Below are positions 17,543 to 26,756 of a stretch of DNA of 64,000 bases, piece by piece. The notes below the pieces were generated by a model that was not told where the DNA came from, made no database searches, and worked only from the letters and a program-made list of their open reading frames with translations. The stretch spans positions 1 through 64,000 of the forward strand of contig JACPHN010000010.1 in NCBI GenBank assembly GCA_016188575.1. Direction: 5' to 3'. Position numbers and translations under genes: made by a program. Position 1 is the first letter of the stretch. Each line of letters begins with the position of its first letter. The stretch comes from Candidatus Schekmanbacteria bacterium. GTDB taxonomy: Bacteria; CSSED10-310; JACPHN01.

Positions 17543-18471
17543 TGGCAGAGCCGGCGCGATGGATCGTGGGCGATCCGGTGGACGTGCGGACGCCGGAGGG
17601 CGCCAGACAGGTTTCGGAGCACGCGCTCCTGGAGGCGCCGGGTAGTCCCGCCGTCGTAATCGCCGCGCCGGGGCTGCGAGATCCGGCCGCGGTGGCGGCG
17701 AGCGCTGTGGAACGTGGTGCGCGCACGCTCTTCCTGATGCCGGTGGGGCTGACGCTGGAGGCGCTCGATGGTCTGCGCGCGCGGTTCGGCAACCTCGGCA
17801 CCCGGCTTGGGGCCGTCGACCCGCTCGGTGCGCATCCCGTTGCTGCGCTCATGCGGCGCAGTCTCGACAGGTGGGATGTTGGCCAGCTTCAGCACGTGCG
17901 CCTGGCGTCTCATGGCCCCGGAGACGGCTGCGCGCAGGGCCGCGAGGCGCTCTGGGCACATCCCTGTCTGGATGGCGCGGCGCTGCTGGCGGGCTGGTTC
18001 GGCGAGGTTTTGGCGGCGCGGGCACTGGCGCGGCGCACCGGCGCCGGAGGCGCGGCGCTGGTAGAGGCGCTGCGTTTTCGCCGCCCCGGATGTGTGGGCG
18101 TGCGCGAGATTACGGTGACGTTTTCGGCCGCGACAGCATCCGCCGCTTCCGGGTGGAGGCACGCGCTGGAAGTTACGGGGACCGACGGGGTAGCGCTCGC
18201 GGAGCTGGGCACCTGGCGCCCCCCAAACGCCGCACCGTTACGGCTGCGCGTGGGAGCGGAGTTGCGTATACCTGAGCTCACGGGTGAGGCAGCGGGGTAT
18301 GGCCCGCGCGAGCTATATGACCTCGGGCTGCGACGCGGGATCGCAGCGGCGCTCGCCGGGCTGGCGCGCGGTGAAGGCGAGCTTCAGCTTCGCGCCGCGG
18401 CGGCCGAGAATCACAGAAGATCCGAGCTCGCAGCCATGCTGGCAACGCCGCGCGAACACTCTAGCTGCTGA
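17542..18471 (+). CDS. Oxidoreductase-like protein (degenerate Gfo/Idh/MocA relative?)
   Basis: 309 residues. VVIAAPGLRDPAAVAASAVERG resembles the second half of a Rossmann domain and ALEVTGTDGVALAEL resembles the C-terminal beta-sheet segment seen in the oxidoreductase two genes upstream. The nucleotide-binding GxGxxG loop is missing, so it may be a non-catalytic partner or bind a different ligand. It is last in the operon, and its 3' end overlaps the convergent DUF445 gene by 11 bases. Confidence 0.5.
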   Translation: MAEPARWIVGDPVDVRTPEGARQVSEHALLEAPGSPAVVIAAPGLRDPAAVAASAVERGARTLFLMPVGLTLEALDGLRARFGNLGTRLGAVDPLGAHPVAALMRRSLDRWDVGQLQHVRLASHGPGDGCAQGREALWAHPCLDGAALLAGWFGEVLAARALARRTGAGGAALVEALRFRRPGCVGVREITVTFSAATASAASGWRHALEVTGTDGVALAELGTWRPPNAAPLRLRVGAELRIPELTGEAAGYGPRELYDLGLRRGIAAALAGLARGEGELQLRAAAAENHRRSELAAMLATPREHSSC

Positions 18472-19657
18472 AAAACAGCAGGAGCTGCACGGCTCCGATT
18501 GCCAGTCCGAGAGCACCGCCGACGAGAATCAGCTTCAGCTCATCTTCCTTGAATACCGGCCGCAGAAAATTCTCGAATTCGAAGCTTGGCAATGCGATCA
18601 TCCTACGGTACAGCGTGCCCTGGAGATCGAGGACATCGTCCGTGTATTTGTGGAGGATGCGAACCAGACGCGGCAAGTCTGCGATGATGCGAGCGCTCAC
18701 CTGGGCGCGCGCCTCGCGGTACTCTTGAGTGCCGACCGCAAGCTGTACGACGGGCTTCACGAGCCCGAGCGAGGCGTCGACGGCGCGCGCAACGTGGCGC
18801 TGAATGATCTTCTCCAGCCGCGGCTTGCCCGGCCCCTGCACAATTTCCTGCAACAGCCGCTCAGAGTTGAGAATCTCCCACGCTACGAGCTGCGAGTACT
18901 CCTTGGATACTTCCTTTTGCCGGCGCAGGAACAACCCCTGCCAGGTAATGGGCCCGAACTTGGTAGGTTCCAGCGGTTCGAAAATCATCTTGATGGCGAG
19001 CCAGTTGGTGACGTAGCCGACCGCGAAGCCGGCCAGAGGAAGGATCCACCACGCCGGGAAAGCCATCCACACCAACATCTGGAGAATGCCGAACAAGAAG
19101 CCGAAGTGAAATCCTGATCGCTCTATGAACTTGAATTCGGCGGCGCCGCACTGCTGAAAGATCTTGTTGAGCAGCGCCTTGTTCTGGACGAGGCGTTCGA
19201 TGAAAATCTTGCGAATATCGAGGAACTCACCGATGTTCCGCTTGATCTCGGCGATGACATCAGCGATGAGTGACGGCATTTCCGCTTGCAGTCGCGCGAC
19301 GATTTCGTCCTTGACGCGCTGCGGCATGGCCTCCCACAGTGTGGGCACGGTCTCCTCCATTACCTCGGTGAGGATGTCGGATAGCAGCGGCTGAAATCGC
19401 GGGCGCACTTCCTCGGCCATGGCATGTGGGTCCACTCGGGAAATGACGACATCGATGTCGAGCGCCTTTGCGGTAATGGTGTCCACGGCCACTCGCGCCA
19501 TCTTGGGGGCCTTGGCGGGAATGATTCCTTGCCAGCCGAGGTAGGGTTTCAGCCCGACGAACTCCAATGGGAAAAACGTCATCTTGATCGCAACGACGTT
19601 GGTGATCCAGCCGATGAAAGCGCTGAAAAGCGGAATTAGGACGTAATAGACCCACAT
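18461..19657 (-). CDS. DUF445 family membrane protein
   Basis: 398 residues. An N-terminal membrane helix carries FIGWITNVVAIKMTFFPLE followed by GWQGIIPAKA. A second copy of the same motif (VGYVTNWLAIKMIFEPLEP, then TWQGLFLRRQ) lies about residues 200-240 after a pair of hydrophobic segments. This duplicated TNxxAIKM...WQG arrangement defines DUF445 (YheB/YjiN-like) proteins, whose function is unknown. The region between is helical and charged. A C-terminal helix (LILVGGALGLAIGAVQLLLFF) anchors the other end. It appears monocistronic. Confidence 0.88.
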   Translation of the reverse strand: MWVYYVLIPLFSAFIGWITNVVAIKMTFFPLEFVGLKPYLGWQGIIPAKAPKMARVAVDTITAKALDIDVVISRVDPHAMAEEVRPRFQPLLSDILTEVMEETVPTLWEAMPQRVKDEIVARLQAEMPSLIADVIAEIKRNIGEFLDIRKIFIERLVQNKALLNKIFQQCGAAEFKFIERSGFHFGFLFGILQMLVWMAFPAWWILPLAGFAVGYVTNWLAIKMIFEPLEPTKFGPITWQGLFLRRQKEVSKEYSQLVAWEILNSERLLQEIVQGPGKPRLEKIIQRHVARAVDASLGLVKPVVQLAVGTQEYREARAQVSARIIADLPRLVRILHKYTDDVLDLQGTLYRRMIALPSFEFENFLRPVFKEDELKLILVGGALGLAIGAVQLLLFFSS

Positions 19658-19669
19658 GCCCGACTGGCG

Positions 19670-20008
19670 CTAGTTGCGGCTGAAGCGCTGATACCTTCCG
19701 TCAAAGAAGGCCTGAAAATGCAGGAAAAGCTGGCAGTTACGAATCCCTCTTCCCGAAGTATCGGCGACGAGGTCCCGCTGGGAAGCGAGCGCCCTTCCCG
19801 TCGACTCGTCGAGGAGGAGCTCGTACCATGGGGTGTCGTCCGCGGGCTCCTCCCGAGCCTCGGCGACCGGTGACGAAGTCGGCGGCGAGCATGCGCGGAC
19901 CACCACGCCTCGATAGTTGGCCCGCACGTGAATGACCACTTCCCCCACATGATAGCGGCATCGCCGCTCAGTTCCGTCATCTCGCATTGCCTTTGCCACC
20001 TCCCGCAT
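19670..20008 (-). CDS. HspQ/YccV-like protein
   Basis: 112 residues. YHVGEVVIHVRANYRGVVV, then DDTPWYELLLDE and a final FFDGRY match the small beta-barrel YccV family. In E. coli the member HspQ binds hemimethylated DNA and acts as a Lon specificity enhancer, so a role in protein quality control is plausible. ATG 20008 is taken as the start. A second ATG at 19987 with GGAGG and AAAGG upstream is equally possible. It lies 12 bases upstream of the DUF445 gene and may be co-transcribed with it. Confidence 0.75.
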   Translation of the reverse strand: MREVAKAMRDDGTERRCRYHVGEVVIHVRANYRGVVVRACSPPTSSPVAEAREEPADDTPWYELLLDESTGRALASQRDLVADTSGRGIRNCQLFLHFQAFFDGRYQRFSRN

Positions 20009-20267
20009 GCGCTTGCCGAACTGTGCACGGATGATGAACCGGCAAGCCTACTAGCACCGCACGGCCGCGGTCGCAATCGCTCGATGCGCCGTCGTGTCAA
20101 CCCCGACATTGCAGGTCTGGCGGCGCCCGCCTATCGTGAAAGGTAGGGTAATTCAGCCTGCGGGTGGCGCATCCCCACCATCCGCCGCGGTGTCCGCCGG
20201 GTCCCGATCCCGTCGGTCTGCGGCAGCGCGGCTATTGAGGTCTCAGCGAAGCGAGTCACGCGTCCGC

Positions 20268-20828
20268 ATGCACACGACAAGCGCCAAACCGATTGGTCCT
20301 GCACAGGCGTCGGGCGGCAGCGACCGCAACATTTCCCGCGGCGAAAACGCGCGCGTAACGGGCGCCTCCGAAGCCGCCCCGGAGCGCTATCAGGTGGTCC
20401 TTTCGGTTCCACCGGAGCGCGCTCTGAAGGCGGCCGCGGCCGTTGCGGAGCTGTGGGGGGCGGAGTGGACGGACCTCGGGAGTGGCAACGCCCAGCTCTT
20501 GCTCCCGCAAGAGGCCGGCCTGCGGCGCGGCCTCGCGCGGTGTCGATTGCGGGTGGACGCCGCTGCCGAGGGGTGCGAGGTGGAGCTGCTTGTCGTGGAA
20601 TATTGCCTGCAGATCCACGCTCCGCTCGCCGGTGCCGCGGCCATGGGTGCGCTCGGCACCGGCGTGATGGTCCTTTGGCCCTTCTTCCCCGCATTGATCG
20701 CGCTCTTGCCCATCGGACTGCTCATGACGCTCGGCGCCTGGTTTCTCGTCGGCCCGGCGCGCGCGCCGCTACAGCGGCCGGCGTCGTTTCTGGGACGCCT
20801 CGTGGAGGAGCTCGAAACCGCGCCATGA
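20268..20828 (+). CDS. Small two-helix membrane protein coupled to kinase fusion
   Basis: 186 residues from ATG 20268; a longer in-frame start at 20094 would add a low-complexity Arg-rich stretch. Residues about 45-120 form a compact alpha/beta domain (YQVVLSVPPERALKAAAAVAELWG). Two adjacent membrane helices follow (AAAMGALGTGVMVLWPFFPALIALLPIGLLMTLGAWFLV), then a short cytoplasmic tail. No family recognised. The stop overlaps the start of the kinase-ATPase-TPR gene (ATGA), so it is probably a membrane partner or anchor for that otherwise soluble kinase. Confidence 0.65.
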   Translation: MHTTSAKPIGPAQASGGSDRNISRGENARVTGASEAAPERYQVVLSVPPERALKAAAAVAELWGAEWTDLGSGNAQLLLPQEAGLRRGLARCRLRVDAAAEGCEVELLVVEYCLQIHAPLAGAAAMGALGTGVMVLWPFFPALIALLPIGLLMTLGAWFLVGPARAPLQRPASFLGRLVEELETAP

Positions 20829-23800
20829 TCGCCGATCCCCTGGCGGGCTGCCCAAGAATCGGGGCGTACGAGCTGCACGGACGCCTCGGTGCCGGCGGCA
20901 TGGGCGTGGTCTACCGCGGCACCGACGTCGCCACGGGCGCGGCGGTCGCGATCAAGATGATGCTCGATGCCGACGAGCGGCACCAGCGCATACTGCGCCG
21001 CGAGATTGCCGCGCTGGCCCGGCTCGATCACCCCGGCATCGTAGCCATCCGCGCGCATGGGGTGCACGAGTCCCGGACCTGGTACGCGATGGACCTCGTC
21101 CCTGGCCTGTCCATCTCCCGGCACTGTGCGCAGTTGCGCGCCGAGCTCCCGCAGACCGCCGCCGGCGGGCTCGGCTCCGCGTATGTCCGCCGGGTAGCCG
21201 CGATCCTGGTCGACGTCGCCTGGACCCTCGCCTACTTGCACGGTCAGGGCTTCGTGCACCGCGATCTCAAACCGGACAATCTCCTGGTTACCCCCGAAGA
21301 TCGGGCAGTTGTCGTCGATTTCGGCCTGGCGGAGCAGTTCCGCGTATTCATCTCGCGGGAAGCCTTGGCGGTCGCCTTGCGCAGCTCCTCCGGCACCGTC
21401 CATTACATGTCCCCCGAGCAGCTCCGCGGGGAGAATGTCGATGCGCGCTCGGATCTGTACTCCTATGGTTGCGTGATGTTCGAGCTCCTGGCGGGGAAAC
21501 CGCCGTATGCCGCCGCGAGCTTCTCACAGGTCGTCGAGGGCCACCTCGCACGCCCGATCCCGGTCCTCGACGAGCTTGCTACTGGCGTTCCCCAGGAGCT
21601 GATGCAGGTGATTGCGGGACTCCTGGAGAAACACCGGCGGCGGCGTACCGCCTTCGCGGTAGACGTGGCCGTGGCGCTGAGCCGCTTCCTCGGGCTGGAA
21701 ACGCCAGATCAGCCGATGCGAGCGTGCAGCTACTTGTATCGCCCGGAGCTATGTGGTCGAGAAGGAGAGCTGCGCCGCATCGAGAGCTCACTGGCGGCGG
21801 CCGCCAGGGGGCACGGTGGGCTGGTGGCCATCGGCGGCGAGAGCGGTGTGGGAAAAACGCGGCTCGCTTCCGAAGCCGTAGCCCGGCTCAATGTGCGCTT
21901 CGCGGCAATCCTCACCGCCACATGTCGCCTCGAGGGCGGCGCTCTGCATGCCTTCTTTCCGCTATTCGAAGCGATCGGGGACCGCCGTCGAAGCGCCGGG
22001 CCCGGCAGCCTCGAGGCGCTCCTTGGCGACCGCGGCGCGGCGCTTTTGCCCTTCCTACCCGAGGACATCGCGTCACGGTGCGCAGGGACAACAGCACCGC
22101 CTGAAGAGATCGCGCCGGCGGAGGCCAAGCTGCGAATTTTCCGCGCGGTCGCGTGGCTGCTCGCAGAGCATGCCGAGGGGCGACCGTTGCTGCTCGTCAT
22201 CGACGACCTCCAGTGGGCGGACGATCTTTCGTGGAGCACGTTGCTCTACTTGGTGCGCAATCCAACGCCGGACGCGGCCGTCGGCTTGCTGGCGACCTAT
22301 CGCGCGGACGAGGCGGAGCCGCGCCTCGCGGACCTTCTTTCCGAGAGCGGCGTCCTGTCGATTCAGCTCGAGCGGCTCGCGCCGGCCGACGTCGGCGAGG
22401 TGGTCGCGGGAATGCTCGCGCTGCCGGCAGCGCCGCGCTCCTTTGCCGCTCATCTCGCGGCGCTGTCCGGAGGCAACCCGTTTTTTGTCGCGGAGTCCCT
22501 GCGCGCCGCGGTGGACGCCGGCGCGCTCTGGCGCGACACGCACGGCCAGTGGTTGGTTGATCTGGAGGGCGAGCCCGGTTCGACCGCGACGCCACAGTGG
22601 GAGCGGCTCGCGCTTCCGGAGACCGTGCGCGCGCTCGTCTTCCGGCGGCTTGCAGCCTTGTCCCCGGGCGCGGAGGCGCTCGTGCGCGTGGCGGCGGTGC
22701 TGGGCAGGGAGCTCGCGCCGCGGGCGCTGCGCGCCGCCGCGGAGCTCGGCGAGGACGCGTTTCTCCTGGTGCTCGACGAGCTGGTGCGCCGACACGTTCT
22801 CGAGGAATCGCCGTTGACCGGTCGGGTCAGCTTCACCCACGACAAGATCCAGGAGATGGTCTACGAACGACTGGAGGCGGCGACGCGGGAGCGCCTGCAT
22901 CGCCGCTGTGCCGAAATGTACGAGCTCCAGGCGAGGGGTGTCCCGGGCGCGGAAGAAGAAGTCGCCGAGGAGCTCGCGCGCCACTGGCACCGCGCCGGGG
23001 AAAGCCGTCGCGCCCTCCCGCACCTGCACATTGCCGCGCAGCGCGCTGTCGCTCGCTACGACTTCGCAACGGCGGCCTCCTGCTTTCGCACCGTAATCGC
23101 GCTCGAGGACGCGGAGAGCACGGCCGGCATTCGCGCGCGCATCGATTTCGTGCACAAGGTGCTGATCCCGACGGCGCGCAGCGTCGAGGGCACCGAACAG
23201 ATCAACGCGGCCATCGACGCCGCGACCGCTCTTGCCGACGAGCAGCTTCTGGCGGACGCGTACTACACCTCGGCCTTTGTCCTGCTGATCCGCAGCCGCT
23301 ACGCCGACGGGATGACCGCGGCCAACAACGCGCTGGGGCGCTACCGGGCGCTCGAACGCGCGGCCTCCACGGCGGCCACGCTCAACGTCCTCGGCAACCT
23401 GCGCAGTGAAGCCGGAGATTTCGATGGCGCCATGCGCTGCCTCGACGAGAGCCTGGCGATCAAGGAAGCGCTTGGCGATCTGGATGGCGCCGCCACGACA
23501 ATCGGCAACATCGGGAACATCCAATACCGGACCGGAAATCTGGAAGCGGCTCTGACGAGTTTCGGCAAGGCCCTCAAGATCCATCGGGAACGAAACAATC
23601 GCAAGATGACCGCAAGCATGCTGAGCTCGATCGCGGTGATCTACTACGAACGCGGCAACCTGGAAAAGGCGCGCGAGCTCAACGACCTGGCCTTGCGGAT
23701 TCACCGCGAGCTCGGAGACCGCCGCCACGAGGGCCTCACGCTCACCAACCTGGCCGGCGTCATGACCCTGCTTGGCGAGCTCGACAGAGCAGTCGACCTC

Positions 23801-24367
23801 TACGAGCAGGCGCTGGCGATCAAGCGCGAGACCCGCCACCGCTTCGGAGAGGGGATCGTGCTGGCAAACCTGGGGTCGGCGCGGGTGGAGCGCGGAGAGC
23901 TCGAAGTTGGCGCCGAGCTCCTCCGACAGGCGCTGCGGATCGCCGAGGAGATCGGTGATGCCGAGGGTATCGGCTTCTATTGCACGCAGCTCGGGATGGT
24001 CCATCGCCTGGCTGACGACACCCTGGAGGAAGCGGAGCGGCTCGCGGCCCGGGCCCGGACCACGCTGAAAGACTGCGGAGCGAGGCTCGGGTACCTGCAG
24101 GCCCTGTGCGAGCAGGGGAACCTGGCGATCGCGGCGGGATCGCTGCCGGCGGCACTGCGGGATGAGGTGGTGGAGCTCGCTGCAGAGATGGGTCTGAAAG
24201 AGAGCGACCGCAGCGAGGTCGGAGCGGCGCTCAGGCGATTCCTGGCGGCGTATGCCGCGGTCGCGGCAGGCGGTGCGGAGCGCCTTTGGAGGGGGGAGGC
24301 AGTGCGGTTGATGTCTCCGGGGATGCGGCAGTGGGTCGAGCGGCGGGAGCAGGGGCCAGGGCGATGA
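20825..24367 (+). CDS. Ser/Thr kinase-STAND ATPase-TPR fusion
   Basis: 1180 residues. The kinase domain (about 12-280) has LGAGGMGVVYRG, Lys in VAIKMM, HRDLKPDN near 145, VDFGLA near 165 and GTVHYMSPEQ. A STAND/AAA ATPase (about 310-640) follows, with Walker A GGESGVGKTRLA near 338 and Walker B LLLVIDDLQWAD near 455. A helical region and a long array of TPRs with the GNLEAALTSFGKALKI type of repeat fill about 760-1110. This is the PknK/adenylate-cyclase-like architecture common in myxobacteria, used as ligand- or partner-triggered signalling hubs. It is translationally coupled to the small membrane protein before it. All kinase and ATPase key residues are present. Confidence 0.93.
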   Translation: MIADPLAGCPRIGAYELHGRLGAGGMGVVYRGTDVATGAAVAIKMMLDADERHQRILRREIAALARLDHPGIVAIRAHGVHESRTWYAMDLVPGLSISRHCAQLRAELPQTAAGGLGSAYVRRVAAILVDVAWTLAYLHGQGFVHRDLKPDNLLVTPEDRAVVVDFGLAEQFRVFISREALAVALRSSSGTVHYMSPEQLRGENVDARSDLYSYGCVMFELLAGKPPYAAASFSQVVEGHLARPIPVLDELATGVPQELMQVIAGLLEKHRRRRTAFAVDVAVALSRFLGLETPDQPMRACSYLYRPELCGREGELRRIESSLAAAARGHGGLVAIGGESGVGKTRLASEAVARLNVRFAAILTATCRLEGGALHAFFPLFEAIGDRRRSAGPGSLEALLGDRGAALLPFLPEDIASRCAGTTAPPEEIAPAEAKLRIFRAVAWLLAEHAEGRPLLLVIDDLQWADDLSWSTLLYLVRNPTPDAAVGLLATYRADEAEPRLADLLSESGVLSIQLERLAPADVGEVVAGMLALPAAPRSFAAHLAALSGGNPFFVAESLRAAVDAGALWRDTHGQWLVDLEGEPGSTATPQWERLALPETVRALVFRRLAALSPGAEALVRVAAVLGRELAPRALRAAAELGEDAFLLVLDELVRRHVLEESPLTGRVSFTHDKIQEMVYERLEAATRERLHRRCAEMYELQARGVPGAEEEVAEELARHWHRAGESRRALPHLHIAAQRAVARYDFATAASCFRTVIALEDAESTAGIRARIDFVHKVLIPTARSVEGTEQINAAIDAATALADEQLLADAYYTSAFVLLIRSRYADGMTAANNALGRYRALERAASTAATLNVLGNLRSEAGDFDGAMRCLDESLAIKEALGDLDGAATTIGNIGNIQYRTGNLEAALTSFGKALKIHRERNNRKMTASMLSSIAVIYYERGNLEKARELNDLALRIHRELGDRRHEGLTLTNLAGVMTLLGELDRAVDLYEQALAIKRETRHRFGEGIVLANLGSARVERGELEVGAELLRQALRIAEEIGDAEGIGFYCTQLGMVHRLADDTLEEAERLAARARTTLKDCGARLGYLQALCEQGNLAIAAGSLPAALRDEVVELAAEMGLKESDRSEVGAALRRFLAAYAAVAAGGAERLWRGEAVRLMSPGMRQWVERREQGPGR

Positions 24368-24560
24368 GCGGGTCGAGGGCGGGGCAGTGTGGCGTTTCTT
24401 CACAGAATCGTGTATCTTCGACACGGCTGCGACGGAGCGCCGCGTTGGGGGGCGCCCCGAGTTGTGGCCCGAAAATTGCAAGAAGCTTCGGAGCGCGCCC
24501 GCTGCACCGCGCACCCGCGCCCCGGACGCCAGGCCTCATCCCCGACCCAGTGAGCAGATC

Positions 24561-25502
24561 ATGCAACAGAACGAGAAGCCGACGACCCCAGTAGATCGTC
24601 CACTCGACTCCGATCTCCCGGGTAGCAACGGAACCGCCGCGATCGCGTCGCCGCCAACGCTGCCGTCCCTTGTCAAACGTTACGCCCAAAATGCCTACTT
24701 CCTGGCCAAGGAAACCACCAAGGCCATCGCGCTGCGCCCTGCGTACGCCGCCTACGAGCGCCGCCTCACGGCCAAAGCCGCGACCTGGCAGCTCCCTCGC
24801 CACATCGCCCTGGTGATGGATGGCAATCGCCGTTTCGCGCGCCTGACCGGCCTCGGGGAATTGCGGCTCGGCCACGAGCGCGGCGCCGAGAAAGTCTTCG
24901 AGCTCCTCGGCTGGTGCTACGAGCTGCGCATCCCGGTAGTGACCCTGTGGGGCTTCTCGCTTGACAATTTTCAGCGCGTCGAGACGGAAGTGTCTTCCCT
25001 GATGGAGATCATCGAGCGCAAGACCCGCGAGCTGCACCGGCACCCTTCGGTGCATCGCAACCGCGTGCGCATTCGCTTCATCGGCCGCCTGGACCTGCTG
25101 CCCGCATCCCTGCGCAGCGCCATTCGCGAGGTCGAGGCGGTCACGGCGGGGTATGGCGACTTTCTCGTCAACCTCGCCATCGCCTACAGCGGCCGCGAGG
25201 AAATCGCGGACGCGTGCCGCCGTTACCTCGAGGAGCAGGTGCGGAGCGGCGCATCTCTGGAGGAAGCCGCGGCGAGCTTTACCGATGACACCATCAGTCG
25301 CTACCTGTACACCTCGGGCCAGCCGGAACCCGACCTCATCGTGCGCACCAGCGGCGAAGTTCGCCTGTCAGGATTCCTGCTCTGGCAGGGAGCCCAGTCG
25401 GAATACTACTTCTGCGATGCGTACTGGCCCGCTTTCCGGAAGATCGACTTCCTGCGCGCACTGCGCGCCTACCACTTTCGCCAGCGGCGGTTCGGGCGCT
25501 GA
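24561..25502 (+). CDS. uppS: Cis-prenyltransferase (undecaprenyl diphosphate synthase family)
   Basis: 313 residues from ATG 24561. IALVMDGNRRFARL (about 88-101) carries the Asp and Asn-Arg that bind the isopentenyl substrate. WGFSLDNFQR and the C-terminal RTSGEVRLSGFLLWQGAQSE match the remaining conserved regions. The enzyme condenses farnesyl diphosphate with isopentenyl units to make long polyprenyl diphosphate, the lipid carrier precursor for cell-wall and surface glycans. It has an extra N-terminal region of about 80 residues compared with E. coli UppS (about 250), so it could be a second, more specialised cis-prenyltransferase. No cdsA, dxr or frr neighbours, unlike the usual uppS operon. 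Confidence 0.85.
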   Translation: MQQNEKPTTPVDRPLDSDLPGSNGTAAIASPPTLPSLVKRYAQNAYFLAKETTKAIALRPAYAAYERRLTAKAATWQLPRHIALVMDGNRRFARLTGLGELRLGHERGAEKVFELLGWCYELRIPVVTLWGFSLDNFQRVETEVSSLMEIIERKTRELHRHPSVHRNRVRIRFIGRLDLLPASLRSAIREVEAVTAGYGDFLVNLAIAYSGREEIADACRRYLEEQVRSGASLEEAAASFTDDTISRYLYTSGQPEPDLIVRTSGEVRLSGFLLWQGAQSEYYFCDAYWPAFRKIDFLRALRAYHFRQRRFGR

Positions 25503-25533
25503 GCGCACCCGGCACCCGCGGCGCGCGGCCGGG

Positions 25534-25956
25534 CTATACCAGGCCGAGCATGCGCAGGCCGAGCCCCAGCGCCGTGAAGCCCGGAAGCATGCCCGCCACA
25601 AACGCCACGTAGATCCAGCGGGAATGGCGGCGCGCCGCGGTGACGTCGCCCGCCGCCACCGCGCGCACCCGCGCGAACACGGGACCGACACAAAGCACGT
25701 TGACCAGCACGGCCGCCAGCCCGCAGAGGATCTTGGCCAGATAGACGCCGCCGAAGCGATCCAGATCGAACATCCACAGGCCGCTGACCACCACCGCCGT
25801 AAACGCGGGGATCTCGACAAAGGCATCGATCCAGCGGTGCAGGCGGGCAACCGTGGGCAGCTCCCCGGCGCCGGCAATCTCGAGCACCGCCTCGACGGCC
25901 ACGCAGCCAAGCCAGGTTCCGAGGGCGAGAAAATGGACGAATAGCGCTCCGCTCAT
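25534..25956 (-). CDS. Small four-helix membrane protein
   Basis: 140 residues with four hydrophobic helices, starting MSGALFVHFLALGTWLG and containing conserved-looking His (FVHFLALG, HRWIDAF, HSRW) near helix ends. This resembles the CopD/DUF2269 group of small integral membrane proteins with possible haem or metal binding, but the match is weak. ATG 25956 has AGGAG upstream. It is alone, convergent with the prenyltransferase gene. Confidence 0.6.
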   Translation of the reverse strand: MSGALFVHFLALGTWLGCVAVEAVLEIAGAGELPTVARLHRWIDAFVEIPAFTAVVVSGLWMFDLDRFGGVYLAKILCGLAAVLVNVLCVGPVFARVRAVAAGDVTAARRHSRWIYVAFVAGMLPGFTALGLGLRMLGLV

Positions 25957-26116
25957 GGCAGGTGTTCTCCTCTGTCCTGCGGGGATGCCGGTGCAGCGAA
26001 CCGCCCTCAGCCATACTGGATCCGCGCGCGCAAAGCAAGGTCCGGGCTCGCCCTTGCGGCACCGGCGAGCGCCTCGCTAGACTCCTACCCAGTGCTCACG
26101 ACGGGAGATCCCAAGA

Positions 26117-26719
26117 ATGCCCGCTGTCGATTCGATCAGCATCCCAGCCGGACCGCGACCGCTCACCTACGACGACTATGCCGAGCTGCCCGACGACGGG
26201 AATCGGTACGAGCTCATCGATGGAGAAATCTTCGTGACTCCTGCGCCCGTACCAAGACACCAGATCGTCAGCAGAAACCTCGAATGGACGCTCTACGCAT
26301 ACGTCCGCGAACGCGCTCTCGGAGAGGTCCTGTACGCCCCGATCGACGTGGTCCTGGATCCCGCGGCGAAAACTCAGATCGTCCAACCGGACCTCGTGTA
26401 CATCAGCAAGGAAAACTTGCGAATCATCGGCGAGAAGTATATCGAAGGCCCGCCGGACTTGATCGTCGAGATCTTCTCGCCGCGCACGCGACGCCGGGAC
26501 GTGCGCGTGAAATCCGAGCTCTACGCGCGCTATGGCGTCGCCTCCTACTGGCTCGTGGACCCGGACATCGATCGCATCGAGGTGCTCGAGCTCGCTGCGG
26601 GGCGCTACGAGGAGAAGGCGCGCGCCGATTGCCCGGCCGTGCTGCGGCCGGCGCGGTTTCCCGGCCTGGAAATCTCGCTCGCGGACGTGTTTGCGCGCGG
26701 AGGCAATAGAAACCTTTGA
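26117..26719 (+). CDS. Uma2 family (DUF820) restriction-endonuclease-fold protein
   Basis: 200 residues. PLTYDDYAELPDDGNRYELIDGEIF, then QPDLVYISKENL, PPDLIVEIFSPRTRRRD and KSELYARYGVASYWLVDPD follow the Uma2 pattern, whose PD-(D/E)xK nuclease core is formed by Glu (YELIDGE), Asp (QPDL), Glu (VEIFS) and Lys (VKSELYA). All are present. The family is abundant in cyanobacteria and large environmental genomes, usually of unknown role. It is followed after 37 bases by an AT-rich methyltransferase gene. Confidence 0.9.
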   Translation: MPAVDSISIPAGPRPLTYDDYAELPDDGNRYELIDGEIFVTPAPVPRHQIVSRNLEWTLYAYVRERALGEVLYAPIDVVLDPAAKTQIVQPDLVYISKENLRIIGEKYIEGPPDLIVEIFSPRTRRRDVRVKSELYARYGVASYWLVDPDIDRIEVLELAAGRYEEKARADCPAVLRPARFPGLEISLADVFARGGNRNL

Positions 26720-26756
26720 CGCCGTTATCTTTGTTTTCGTGGCATTGAGGCCGTGT

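Noticed and set aside
22073-24514. 813-codon open frame on the minus strand
   Set aside because: Antisense to the kinase-STAND-TPR gene, whose motifs and TPR repeats are clear. Long antisense frames are expected at this G+C.
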